Part shown: positions 4,860 through 12,355 of the stretch, one piece after another
Layout: the number at the start of each line of letters is the position of its first letter
Numbering within the stretch: the first letter of the stretch is position 1
Assembly (NCBI GenBank): GCA_021817905.1
Contig: JAKAFM010000007.1
Span: forward strand, 1 to 47,269
Direction: 5' to 3'
Origin: a bacterium
Lineage (GTDB): Bacteria > Patescibacteriota > Microgenomatia > UBA12405
Length of the DNA stretch: 47,269 nt
The notes under the pieces: generated by a model
Databases searched by the model: none
Seen by the model: only the letters and a program-made list of their open reading frames with translations
What the model was told of the DNA's origin: nothing
Translations under genes and position numbers: made by a program

Positions 4860-7606
4860 TGTCTATCCTCGCCTGGATAAAAGCTCATTGGTCTATCCTT
4901 TTTCTTTGCTTTGTAGTTGCCCTCATTTGTAGTACCAACTTTACTCCCCACACCTGGTTGATCGGCTGGGACAACATTATGCCCGAATTTAATATTGGGC
5001 TTAACCTAAAGCGTTCTCTCTTTGCCGTTTGGCAAGAATATCAGGGATTAGGTTTAGTTGGCGGTATGGCCCACGCCACCGATCTAATTCGCGAAATTAT
5101 TGTATTTCCCTTCACCCTTTTTGTACCTGCCCACCTCATCCGTTATGGTTGGCACTTTTTTCTCCTCTTTCTTGGCGCCCTCGGACTTTATAAACTATTA
5201 CGTTCAGAATTTAAATTCTCAAACGCCCTGGCATTATCTGGCAGCCTTTTTTATCTGCTCAATTTCGGCACCATTCAATATTTTTGGGCCACCCTTGAAT
5301 CTTTTTCCGCCTTTTGGGGTTTCTTTCCTTGGTTAATGCTGGCATTATTTCAAGTCCTTCAGTCCCCCACTCGCCGCCATTTCCTCTTTTTTACCCTCAT
5401 TAATCTATTGGCCATCCCTGCTTTTTACGTCCAAACTATTTTTATCGTTTATATGCTTTGCGTTGTCCTTGTTTTATTTTCTCATTTTATCTTTTCCGCT
5501 AGAAATTCGTCATTAAAAATTAGACATTATTTTAAATTATTTTTAATAATCTTAATCCTCAATTCCTTTTGGCTTTTACCCCTTAGCTATTTTGTTACCC
5601 ATGACCTCAAAAATCCCACCCTCGGCATGGGTAATATTGAATCATCAGAGGCCAGTTTCATGCGCAACGTCAACCGAGGCACCCTTCCTGATTTTCTGCT
5701 TTTACGCAATTACTATTTTGACTTTTCCAATAACGGCCAACCCTTTATGGCCTCATGGGACACCCATTTTGCCAATACCTACATCCTTATCGCCGGCTAT
5801 CTTCTTTCTACTCTAGTCATTATTGGATTCATCAGGTTGCTCATTACCAAAAAAAATCCTCTTTATCTCAGCCTTTTACTATTCTTTTTGCTCGTTTCAA
5901 TTGCCCTCCTTTCCGCCACCCCTCCTTTTTCCCTTGTCAATGATCTCCTCCGAAAAAATTCCCTCCTTAATCAAATCTTTCGAGCTCCTTTTACAAAATT
6001 TGTTGTTCCTGCTGCCTTCACTTTTAGTTGCCTTGTTCCCTTTGGTCTCAAAACACTCACCGATCTCGTTACCGCACTGAAATATAAAATGCATCACCTC
6101 CAAAGATATACCTCACTTGCCTTCATTATTCTGCTATTTATCTATAGTTTCCCCGTATTCCAAGGAAATTTTATTTATCCTCAGCTTCGCCAAAATATTC
6201 CTCCAGAATACAGTCAACTTTTTGCCTATCTCAACTCCCAGCCATCAACCGCTCGGATTGCCAATCTCCCACAAGGAAGCTTTTGGGGCTGGACCAACTA
6301 TAACTATAATGTCACCGGTTCCGGCTTCCTTTGGTATGCTATTCCCCAACCAATTCTCGACCGAGCCTTTGATGCCTGGAACCTTAATAACGAACAATAT
6401 TATTGGCAACTAACCTATGCCTTACAAAGCCAAAATCCCCAACTCCTCTCCGTCATATTAAGCCAATACAATATTGAATATGTTTTATTCGACAACCATG
6501 TTGTCTATTTAGACGAAAAAGTTTATGCCAAGCTTTCGCTCGCCACCAAAGAATTATTGCCCCAAGTCCCAGGTCTCACCTTAGAAAAATCCTTTGGTAA
6601 ACAAATCCAACTCTATCGATTTCATCAACCCACTCAGCCTTATTTAGTCACCAACCTTCCAAATATAGACAACCCCAACTATTACCACCAAGACACAGCT
6701 TTTAGTAATTTCGGTGATTATAGAACTCAAATACCAACAACTTATGCATTACCTTATGCCAATAGTTTCACCGCTCGACCTCAAAACGAAATCAACCCCC
6801 TTATTTCTCACCCCACCGACCAGCCTCTTGTGGCACTCCCCATCACTTCGTATCTCAACCCACAATTAACTCCATCAGGATCAATCCAATCTGACCAAAG
6901 TAACCAATTCATCCGTCTTACTGCCACCAAAAACCATTCGCTACTGCCCATAAATTTTCCTCAACTTACCTATAACCAAAGTTATCTTATCAAACTTACC
7001 TATCGACACCTTTCGGGATATCCACTTTTAGTGTCGATTGCTAGTAATGATTTAAAACATTTATATACCAACATTTTGCTCGATAAATACACCAACTGGA
7101 AAGACGCCTGGTTTGTTATCCCACCTGAAACAACCGACAACTCCGCCAGTGGAATCACCATTTTACTGGACAACACCTCCTTCGATCAGCAAGCTTCTAT
7201 TAACGACATAAAAGACATCAAAGTCTATCCATATGCCTACACAAAGCTAACAAACTATGTCACTCCATCTGTTCCTGTCAGCGCCACTCCTCGCCAATAT
7301 CTCCCCTCCCAGTCACTAATCTTTATCTACAAAATATCGCTAGATACTAAAGAGTATAGTTCAAATGCGAAATACTTAATTTTGCCTCAAAGCTACGAAC
7401 CTGGCTGGCTCGCCTTCTATCTTGACGGGCTAACCCCCCACTTCCTTACTAATCATCAAAAGGTTGATAATTGGGCCAACGGCTGGTCCTTGCCCACTAC
7501 CAATCCAGCAGTTATTTACTGCCTCTTCTGGCCACAAATATTGGAATTTATCGGCTTAATCATACTTCCGGTTCCCTTCCTTTGGCTACGAAAAAGAAAC
7601 CCATAA
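4859..7606 (+). CDS. Large multi-pass membrane protein, GT-C/YfhO-AftD-like
   Basis: This is a 915-aa protein. The first 430 residues or so hold about ten membrane segments, then comes a large outer domain (about 445-870) and a final membrane helix near the C-terminus (PQILEFIGLIILPVPFLWLR). The first outer loop carries a WDN motif (LIGWDNIMPEF), the position where GT-C glycosyltransferases place a catalytic Asp. Its layout resembles YfhO or AftD/DUF3367-type proteins that use lipid-linked sugars. That assignment is from layout and motif only. It is coupled to the GT2 gene upstream, which fits a role in transferring the glycan made inside to an outer acceptor. Confidence 0.6.
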   Translation: MSILAWIKAHWSILFLCFVVALICSTNFTPHTWLIGWDNIMPEFNIGLNLKRSLFAVWQEYQGLGLVGGMAHATDLIREIIVFPFTLFVPAHLIRYGWHFFLLFLGALGLYKLLRSEFKFSNALALSGSLFYLLNFGTIQYFWATLESFSAFWGFFPWLMLALFQVLQSPTRRHFLFFTLINLLAIPAFYVQTIFIVYMLCVVLVLFSHFIFSARNSSLKIRHYFKLFLIILILNSFWLLPLSYFVTHDLKNPTLGMGNIESSEASFMRNVNRGTLPDFLLLRNYYFDFSNNGQPFMASWDTHFANTYILIAGYLLSTLVIIGFIRLLITKKNPLYLSLLLFFLLVSIALLSATPPFSLVNDLLRKNSLLNQIFRAPFTKFVVPAAFTFSCLVPFGLKTLTDLVTALKYKMHHLQRYTSLAFIILLFIYSFPVFQGNFIYPQLRQNIPPEYSQLFAYLNSQPSTARIANLPQGSFWGWTNYNYNVTGSGFLWYAIPQPILDRAFDAWNLNNEQYYWQLTYALQSQNPQLLSVILSQYNIEYVLFDNHVVYLDEKVYAKLSLATKELLPQVPGLTLEKSFGKQIQLYRFHQPTQPYLVTNLPNIDNPNYYHQDTAFSNFGDYRTQIPTTYALPYANSFTARPQNEINPLISHPTDQPLVALPITSYLNPQLTPSGSIQSDQSNQFIRLTATKNHSLLPINFPQLTYNQSYLIKLTYRHLSGYPLLVSIASNDLKHLYTNILLDKYTNWKDAWFVIPPETTDNSASGITILLDNTSFDQQASINDIKDIKVYPYAYTKLTNYVTPSVPVSATPRQYLPSQSLIFIYKISLDTKEYSSNAKYLILPQSYEPGWLAFYLDGLTPHFLTNHQKVDNWANGWSLPTTNPAVIYCLFWPQILEFIGLIILPVPFLWLRKRNP

Positions 7607-7811
7607 TATTTGCATTCTATACACATCTGCTATATACTATAAGCATACTTTAGTATAAATTCTTGGCTTTGCGCCATCTAATTTGTAGCTAAAGCGGTAC
7701 CTTAACAATACGACCGCAGAGCTTTGAGATACCCTTCCAGCTCCCATTTTTGGAAGTTGAGAGGGTATCTCAATTCAAGAGAAAATCAAAACCCAACATA
7801 AGGAGTCAGTC
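7607..7811 (+). promoter_or_regulatory. Structured leader of secreted-protein cassette 1
   Basis: An AT-rich stretch with TATACTA/TAGTATA (about 7632-7656) may hold the promoter. The left cassette repeat (7702-7720) follows. Then a hairpin pairs GAGATACCC with GGGTATCTC and has an inner TTCCA/TGGAA. Finally a Shine-Dalgarno AAGGAG (7800-7805) lies 6 nt before the ATG. A strong Shine-Dalgarno sequence is exceptional in this window, where most genes look leaderless. Confidence 0.65.
7707..7720 (+). repeat. Cassette repeat, left copy 1 (AATACGACCGCAGA)
   Basis: This 14-mer is identical to 9253-9266 and is the exact reverse complement of 9143-9156 and 10620-10633. Each secreted-protein gene therefore lies between a left copy in its 5' leader and a right, inverted copy behind its 3' hairpin. 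The match extends to TTAACAATACGACCGCAGA in both left copies. Confidence 0.85.
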
Positions 7812-9059
7812 ATGTTTTTTCAAAAAAAGTCGTCAGTATGGTCTATTAGCCTGGTAACAATGCTTTTCGCATTTGCTATCGTTTTTTCAACAAATAAGAA
7901 AGCTAACGCTGAAGATACTAAACCAGTCAAGCCATTCGAAATTACAATTAACTCGCTAATCAGCGCCCCTTATGGACACTGGCCGATTCTACCCCATTTT
8001 ATAGTCACGAACACGTTAGACAATGACCGCTTTGTAACTGTCACCACAACTGTTGGTGGACTTGCTTGGGGAGGATCAGTAACCAACTATACTTTCCCAG
8101 ACACGGGAGGATACGGATGGACAATCAGCAACATGACCGGCAGCTCCGACAGCATGACTATAACCTGGAATGGTTGGATTAATGGCCATTCTTCAGTCAA
8201 AGTCGGCTTTCAAACAGACACTCAGTCATGGACCAATCCATACACAGTCGAGTTCCTCAAAATGCAAGTGGAAAACAAAATTCTCACCTCTACCATGACA
8301 CTCACACCTGGTCCCGGTCTTTCTGGCACAATGAGTGCTGATCGCATCGAAAATCAAGCAGCACCAATTTACTGGCTCAATTTAACTACAACATCCATCT
8401 ACATGGGTCAATTCTCGGCACCAAAACCTTTCACCTCTAACTGTAATTTGATTGGACTCCCCAGCGGATATTATGGAAACTATGCCCGCACATTTGAATA
8501 CCATCAATGGTCATTCGAATATGTCAGTGGCGGACCAATCTGTGAAATAGATGCTAACATAATCACTAACGCCGGTAACTACGATAGTATAATCCCTGTC
8601 TCAACTACATTCACCGCACCAAAATCACAAGTCATTGTTGACGGCGGACTTATGTTATCCACAGGAAACGTCTATAGTGGAACAGTAACTGGCAAGTACG
8701 AAATCGGCATCGGCGTTTACAACAACAGCCCATATACACAAACCTTAGTAAACTTCAGCTTTTCAGACCAACCAAATCACATTCTCCCGACAGAGTTTGA
8801 CTGCGTGATTGGTCAACTTCCAAACCAGAACATTACTGTCATCCTCGACGGTAATTCATCTGGTTCTTTTAGAGGACACATATACGGGCTGCGTCCATGG
8901 TCAGGAATTCGCGTAATTTGTCAGGAAGTCCCTTTGCTACCCAGCCAATACACATACACCTTCATCGCTACCGACCAATATGGAGTACCTTCTTTTGGAC
9001 ATTACGTGACCGTCAACGTTAGTCTCAAACAAGTTTTCTTTCCTCTCGTTATGCATTAA
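7812..9059 (+). CDS. Secreted Thr/Ser-rich surface protein, cassette 1
   Basis: The 415-aa product has a Sec signal peptide (MFFQKKSSVWSISLVTMLFAFAIVFSTNKKANAED; cleavage probably after ANA). A long beta-rich, Thr/Ser/Tyr/Asn-rich exported part with few cysteines follows. It ends FFPLVMH, and the neighbouring paralogue ends YFPIVMH. No family was recognised, but the make-up suits an adhesin or cell-surface fibre. Base composition is neutral in G versus C (sample line 14:15), unlike surrounding genes. Strong Shine-Dalgarno, structured leader and structured 3' region suggest a stable, well-translated mRNA. Confidence 0.8.
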   Translation: MFFQKKSSVWSISLVTMLFAFAIVFSTNKKANAEDTKPVKPFEITINSLISAPYGHWPILPHFIVTNTLDNDRFVTVTTTVGGLAWGGSVTNYTFPDTGGYGWTISNMTGSSDSMTITWNGWINGHSSVKVGFQTDTQSWTNPYTVEFLKMQVENKILTSTMTLTPGPGLSGTMSADRIENQAAPIYWLNLTTTSIYMGQFSAPKPFTSNCNLIGLPSGYYGNYARTFEYHQWSFEYVSGGPICEIDANIITNAGNYDSIIPVSTTFTAPKSQVIVDGGLMLSTGNVYSGTVTGKYEIGIGVYNNSPYTQTLVNFSFSDQPNHILPTEFDCVIGQLPNQNITVILDGNSSGSFRGHIYGLRPWSGIRVICQEVPLLPSQYTYTFIATDQYGVPSFGHYVTVNVSLKQVFFPLVMH

Positions 9060-9158
9060 CCCCCTCCCCCACCAGGCTCGGTCAATCTTTCGGGATTGAC
9101 CGAGCACCCCCGGTGGCTCTCAGCCAAAAACCAACAAAAACATCTGCGGTCGTATTAA
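9050..9158 (+). repeat. Conserved 3' block of cassette 1, with hairpin and right inverted repeat
   Basis: From the last codons (CGTTATGCATTAA) to CGTATTAA, this block is nearly identical to 10526-10635, with only a few differences by eye. It contains a nested stem: CCACC pairs with GGTGG outside, and CTCGGTCAATC pairs with GATTGACCGAG inside, closed by a short TTTCG-type loop. Then come GGC-TCTCA-GCC and the right inverted repeat (9143-9156). No T-run follows, so it may protect or process the 3' end rather than act as a plain terminator. Confidence 0.8.
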
Positions 9159-9374
9159 CAACACTACTAACTATTACTCATTTATTGATTTTGTTATTAA
9201 GTTAAAAAAGCATTGCGCTTTTGGTACTTTTTACAAAAATCCGTTCTTTAACAATACGACCGCAGAAGTATCTCTAATTTTTACAAAACCCTAAGTGAGA
9301 ACTCTTTTGAGTGGGCCTCTCCCCTTTCAAATGAGTTCTCACCCAATAATGGGTTATAGAGAAAAGGAGATACA
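9159..9374 (+). promoter_or_regulatory. Spacer and structured leader of cassette 2
   Basis: An AT-rich spacer (9159-9246) leads into the second left repeat (9253-9266). A hairpin follows, pairing GTGAGAACTC with GAGTTCTCAC, with inner TTTGA/TCAAA and outer AACCC/GGGTT. Then AAAGGAG lies just before the ATG at 9375. The order repeat-hairpin-Shine-Dalgarno is the same as in cassette 1, although the hairpin sequences differ, so the structure rather than the sequence seems kept. Confidence 0.6.
9253..9266 (+). repeat. Cassette repeat, left copy 2 (AATACGACCGCAGA)
   Basis: Exact copy of 7707-7720, in the same position relative to its gene. Together with the inverted copy at 9143-9156 it could also close a hairpin of about 110 nt around the spacer between the two cassettes. 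Confidence 0.85.
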
Positions 9375-10535
9375 ATGTTTTTTTCTAACAACAGACGTTT
9401 ATGGTCGATTAGCATAGCTACGCTAGCATTTGCCGTAGCGTTTTTTATAATCGGAGGAATCGCAAAGGCTGATGACAATCCGTATGTAACAATGACAACG
9501 ACAGTCAGTCCCTCTTACATTGATCAGCCGTTTTCAATTACATCGGAACTTCACAACAACACTAATAACTATGAGCATGTCGCGTGGCAAATATACGTTG
9601 ACCCTAGCGAAATAAGTTGGACCTGGCCATTTAGTTTCACAAAAGACCAAACACTTTGTCAGATCAACAACGCAGCCTTGACCAGTATCGAACCATATAT
9701 GTATTTTGAGTCCGTCATAGCAGGTATAGTCATCACCCCAGGTGAAACCGCCTCGATCAGCTGCGGTTTAACCAGTGCATCCCCGATTAATACCCAGATA
9801 CGGACTTGGGCAACCTGGGATCAACCTGCAGTCTACGCAACCAATATAGTCAGCGTCAGCGTAGCGAGTCCCGTCGACTTTAGTCTCAATGTTTTCCAGT
9901 TACCCTATCCAACACCGGGATATTCGTTTGGTATCGGAATGGCAATAACGTCTGTGTTTTCTTATACGGGTCAAATCGCCTTATCTATCCCCGGAGGAAT
10001 TAATATTCCCTACTTTTGCAACGGCCCATCAACGTGTTTCTTGAACTTCGGAAGTTCGGATAAATCAGGTAGTAGTACATACTATCTGTACGGTCATGTA
10101 ACTGTTACCGACAGTTACACATTTACGGCAACTTTCACAGAAATAAACACAGGAATTACGAAAACAATTACCACTGAAGTGTACCTCGCAGCCACCCCAA
10201 CCCCGCCACCACAGATTATCTATATAATTCCTAGCCCAATAACCCCCGGAAAAACTATCACTATTCAAGGTTCATTTTTAAGTCTTCCGGGAAACCAAAA
10301 TGGTCTTTCAGTCTGGTTTACTGACCCAGCGACCGGAGGAACTAACTGGTTAAGTTATAATGATGTGATTGCTGCCGGAGGCTTCTGGAACTCCAACACC
10401 ATAATACTAAATGTTCCAGAAAACTTGTGGCCTTGCCGCAACATCGTCGTTACAGTAGTTAGAGAAAATAGCTATTCAACGCCCTATCCAACAAGAACAA
10501 AATGTTTTAACTACTTTCCAATCGTTATGCATTAA
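9375..10535 (+). CDS. Secreted Thr/Ser-rich surface protein, cassette 2
   Basis: This 386-aa paralogue has the same kind of signal peptide as cassette 1 (MFFSNNRRLWSISIATLAFAVAFFIIGGIAKADD) and the same end (YFPIVMH). The coding core has diverged so far that little aligns by eye. A Pro-rich hinge (TPTPPPQIIYIIPSPITPGKTITIQG, about residues 275-300) leads into what looks like an IPT/TIG or Ig-like beta domain. It should be exported and surface-exposed. The strong contrast between diverged core and conserved flanks is the notable point. The Shine-Dalgarno AAAGGAG supports the start. Confidence 0.8.
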   Translation: MFFSNNRRLWSISIATLAFAVAFFIIGGIAKADDNPYVTMTTTVSPSYIDQPFSITSELHNNTNNYEHVAWQIYVDPSEISWTWPFSFTKDQTLCQINNAALTSIEPYMYFESVIAGIVITPGETASISCGLTSASPINTQIRTWATWDQPAVYATNIVSVSVASPVDFSLNVFQLPYPTPGYSFGIGMAITSVFSYTGQIALSIPGGINIPYFCNGPSTCFLNFGSSDKSGSSTYYLYGHVTVTDSYTFTATFTEINTGITKTITTEVYLAATPTPPPQIIYIIPSPITPGKTITIQGSFLSLPGNQNGLSVWFTDPATGGTNWLSYNDVIAAGGFWNSNTIILNVPENLWPCRNIVVTVVRENSYSTPYPTRTKCFNYFPIVMH

Positions 10536-10635
10536 CCCCCCTCCTCCACCAGGCTCGGTCAATCTTTCGGGATTGACCGAGCACCCCCGATGGCTCTCAG
10601 CCAAAAACTAACAAAAACATCTGCGGTCGTATTAA
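10526..10635 (+). repeat. Conserved 3' block of cassette 2, with hairpin and right inverted repeat
   Basis: Near copy of 9050-9158, starting in the last codons of the gene. The CTCGGTCAATC/GATTGACCGAG stem is unchanged, while the outer stem has one change (GGTGG to GATGG). It ends with TCTGCGGTCGTATT (10620-10633), the inverted form of the left repeats. The 3' end of the toxin gene on the other strand follows. Confidence 0.8.
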
Positions 10636-10659
10636 TTCAAAAACCTTCAAACTATCCAC

Positions 10660-10932
10660 TCAATTTTCCTCGTAAACCTCATCATGCGTCCCGACTTTAA
10701 CAAAAACAGCCATATCACCTTCAACCACATAAATCATTCTAAATCCTCTATCTATAGATATACTCCAATAATTTTTCAATTTACCAATTAATTTATGTTT
10801 TCTTAATGAAGGATGATTCGCATTACTCGAGAACAATTCCAACTGTTTTAATATTAAACGATATAATTCTGGATCTCTTTTCTTAATTTTATTAATTTCC
10901 TTAATTACTTTAATCAAAAGCAAATATCTCAC
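10660..10932 (-). CDS. RelE/YafQ-type toxin of a toxin-antitoxin pair
   Basis: The 90-aa product has the size and motifs of RelE/ParE-superfamily mRNA interferases: KLIGKLKNYWSISIDRGFRMIYVVEGD followed by VFVKVGTHDEVYE, as in YafQ/YoeB-like proteins where this C-terminal strand carries catalytic residues. Such toxins cut mRNA on the ribosome and are neutralised by the partner. The GTG start overlaps the antitoxin stop (GTGA), typical of these operons. It lies next to the mobile-looking surface-protein cassettes, facing them. Confidence 0.8.
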   Translation of the reverse strand: MRYLLLIKVIKEINKIKKRDPELYRLILKQLELFSSNANHPSLRKHKLIGKLKNYWSISIDRGFRMIYVVEGDMAVFVKVGTHDEVYEEN

Positions 10933-11183
10933 CGATCCATTCTATCAAAAAACTCACTCAAATTCTCTCCTTTTTTAGGACCATATGCTTTCTCCTTACC
11001 ACTCATATATTTTTTTACCTCTCGTTCTACTGCCACCGAAACTCTTAGTTCCGGATACCAGTTCAATCCAGCGTATTTCAAATATGCCGCCATTGGTAAC
11101 CCCACACTGTCTGCCTTCTTCTTAAGAATACTTTTCAACTTCGGTGATAAATTAACCTTAATTTGTGATTGTTTTTTAATCAT
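10929..11183 (-). CDS. Ribbon-helix-helix antitoxin
   Basis: An 84-aa protein precedes and overlaps the toxin. The N-terminal part (SQIKVNLSPKLKSILKKKADSVGLPMAAYLKYAGLNW) fits a ribbon-helix-helix DNA-binding fold, and the acidic/basic tail (GENLSEFFDRMDR) would bind the toxin. Such antitoxins repress their own promoter. TATAAT lies 5 nt before the second Met codon, so I start it there; the track's first Met is one codon earlier and only 2 nt from the -10. Confidence 0.75.
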   Translation of the reverse strand: MIKKQSQIKVNLSPKLKSILKKKADSVGLPMAAYLKYAGLNWYPELRVSVAVEREVKKYMSGKEKAYGPKKGENLSEFFDRMDR

Positions 11184-11338
11184 CATTAATTATAACATAT
11201 CAGGACTTTTCCGGGACCTAATAATTTATTTCATTTCTCTCTTGCTTTTCCCTCCAAATCATCTATCATCATGGTTACAAATGCAATTATTTTTCATAAA
11301 ATATTTTCCCTATCTTTTCATTAACTTTTAACTGTGTT

Positions 11339-12355
11339 ATGAACTTTACTCCTCCTTCTCGTGTTGCCATTTTATATTCCGACGCCCAACGTCAATATTT
11401 TCCCACCGAGCAACTCTATCATTCCGAAGCCGAAGTCAAAGATCGTGCTGCCTTAATCGCCACCTACTTTAACAAAATGAAGATCGACACCGCCTGTTTC
11501 CCTGGCAATGCTGATTTAGTTGAAAATTTGAAAAAATATAAACCTGATTTCGTTCTCAATTTAGTCGACACCGTCTATGGTCAAGAATACCTGACCGCCT
11601 CCATTCCTGCTACCCTGGAGCTTTTAAATATCCCCTACACCGGCACCGGTATTATGGGAATGACCATTAACACCAACAAATACTTCACTAAAAATTTACT
11701 TGAACAATGGGGTATTACCACCCCCAAATACCAACTTATCAAAGACAGTACTGATGAGCTAGACATTACTCTCGACTTTCCCCTCATCACCAAGCTCAAT
11801 GACTTTCATGGCTCAATCGAAATGGGTCAATCAGCCGTCTGCCAAGACGAAAAGGAATTAGACAAACGTGTTCACTATTTAATGGACACTTACAAAACCT
11901 CTGTTCTGGTTGAAGAATATATTGCCGGCCGCGAAATTGCTGTCCATATCACCGAAGGTGCCAATATGAAAGTCTACGCTGGCGAAAAAGTTTTCAAAGC
12001 CGATAATCCCGACAAGTTCCAAATCTGCAGCTATGATGCCGTTTGGGGAACCGAAGATGTCTACACCTATACCAAATATGATCTTCCACAAACCGTCAAG
12101 GAAGATCTCAAAACCGCTTTCGATATTCTTAAGCTTGAAGATTATGCCAAGTTTGACATTCGGGTTGACGCCGCCGGCCGTCACTACATCATCGATGTTA
12201 ATGCCAACCCCGCTCTCGGCCCCAAACCCGATTGCTCCATCGGCACCGTCCTAAGTCTCTACGATATTTCTTTCGAAGACATCCTTACTCGGATTATGCA
12301 CAACACTATGGTCATTGATCCTCAGGACGATCTCAAAAACGGCACCATCATCTAA
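11339..12355 (+). CDS. ATP-grasp ligase, D-Ala-D-Ala-ligase-like
   Basis: This 338-aa enzyme shows the ATP-grasp order: an N-terminal preATP-grasp region (VLNLVDTVYGQEYLTASIPATLELLNIPYTGTG), a central lysine and loop (PLITKLNDFHGSIEMG), and the metal-binding end (YAKFDIRVDAAGRHYIIDVNANPALGP). Family members join a carboxylate to an amine using ATP. It is clearly different from the canonical Ddl at 28464 in this window, so its substrate is open; a peptide or amino-acid ligase is plausible. Its 3' end overlaps that of the convergent Tat-lipoprotein gene by 4 nt. Confidence 0.75.
   Translation: MNFTPPSRVAILYSDAQRQYFPTEQLYHSEAEVKDRAALIATYFNKMKIDTACFPGNADLVENLKKYKPDFVLNLVDTVYGQEYLTASIPATLELLNIPYTGTGIMGMTINTNKYFTKNLLEQWGITTPKYQLIKDSTDELDITLDFPLITKLNDFHGSIEMGQSAVCQDEKELDKRVHYLMDTYKTSVLVEEYIAGREIAVHITEGANMKVYAGEKVFKADNPDKFQICSYDAVWGTEDVYTYTKYDLPQTVKEDLKTAFDILKLEDYAKFDIRVDAAGRHYIIDVNANPALGPKPDCSIGTVLSLYDISFEDILTRIMHNTMVIDPQDDLKNGTII

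Noticed and set aside
7707-10633. Terminal inverted repeats of an insertion sequence or integron attC sites
   Set aside because: No transposase or integrase lies inside or beside them, and target-site duplications and attC core sites are not visible. The repeat role is left open as a cassette flank.
11751-11775. A second hammerhead core (CTGATGAG inside the ATP-grasp gene)
   Set aside because: No flanking stem I, no GAAA at the right distance and no stem III; it simply codes TDEL. Other CTGATGA matches (for example near 16531 and 26775, and minus-strand ones in glyA and nrdJ) fail the same way.
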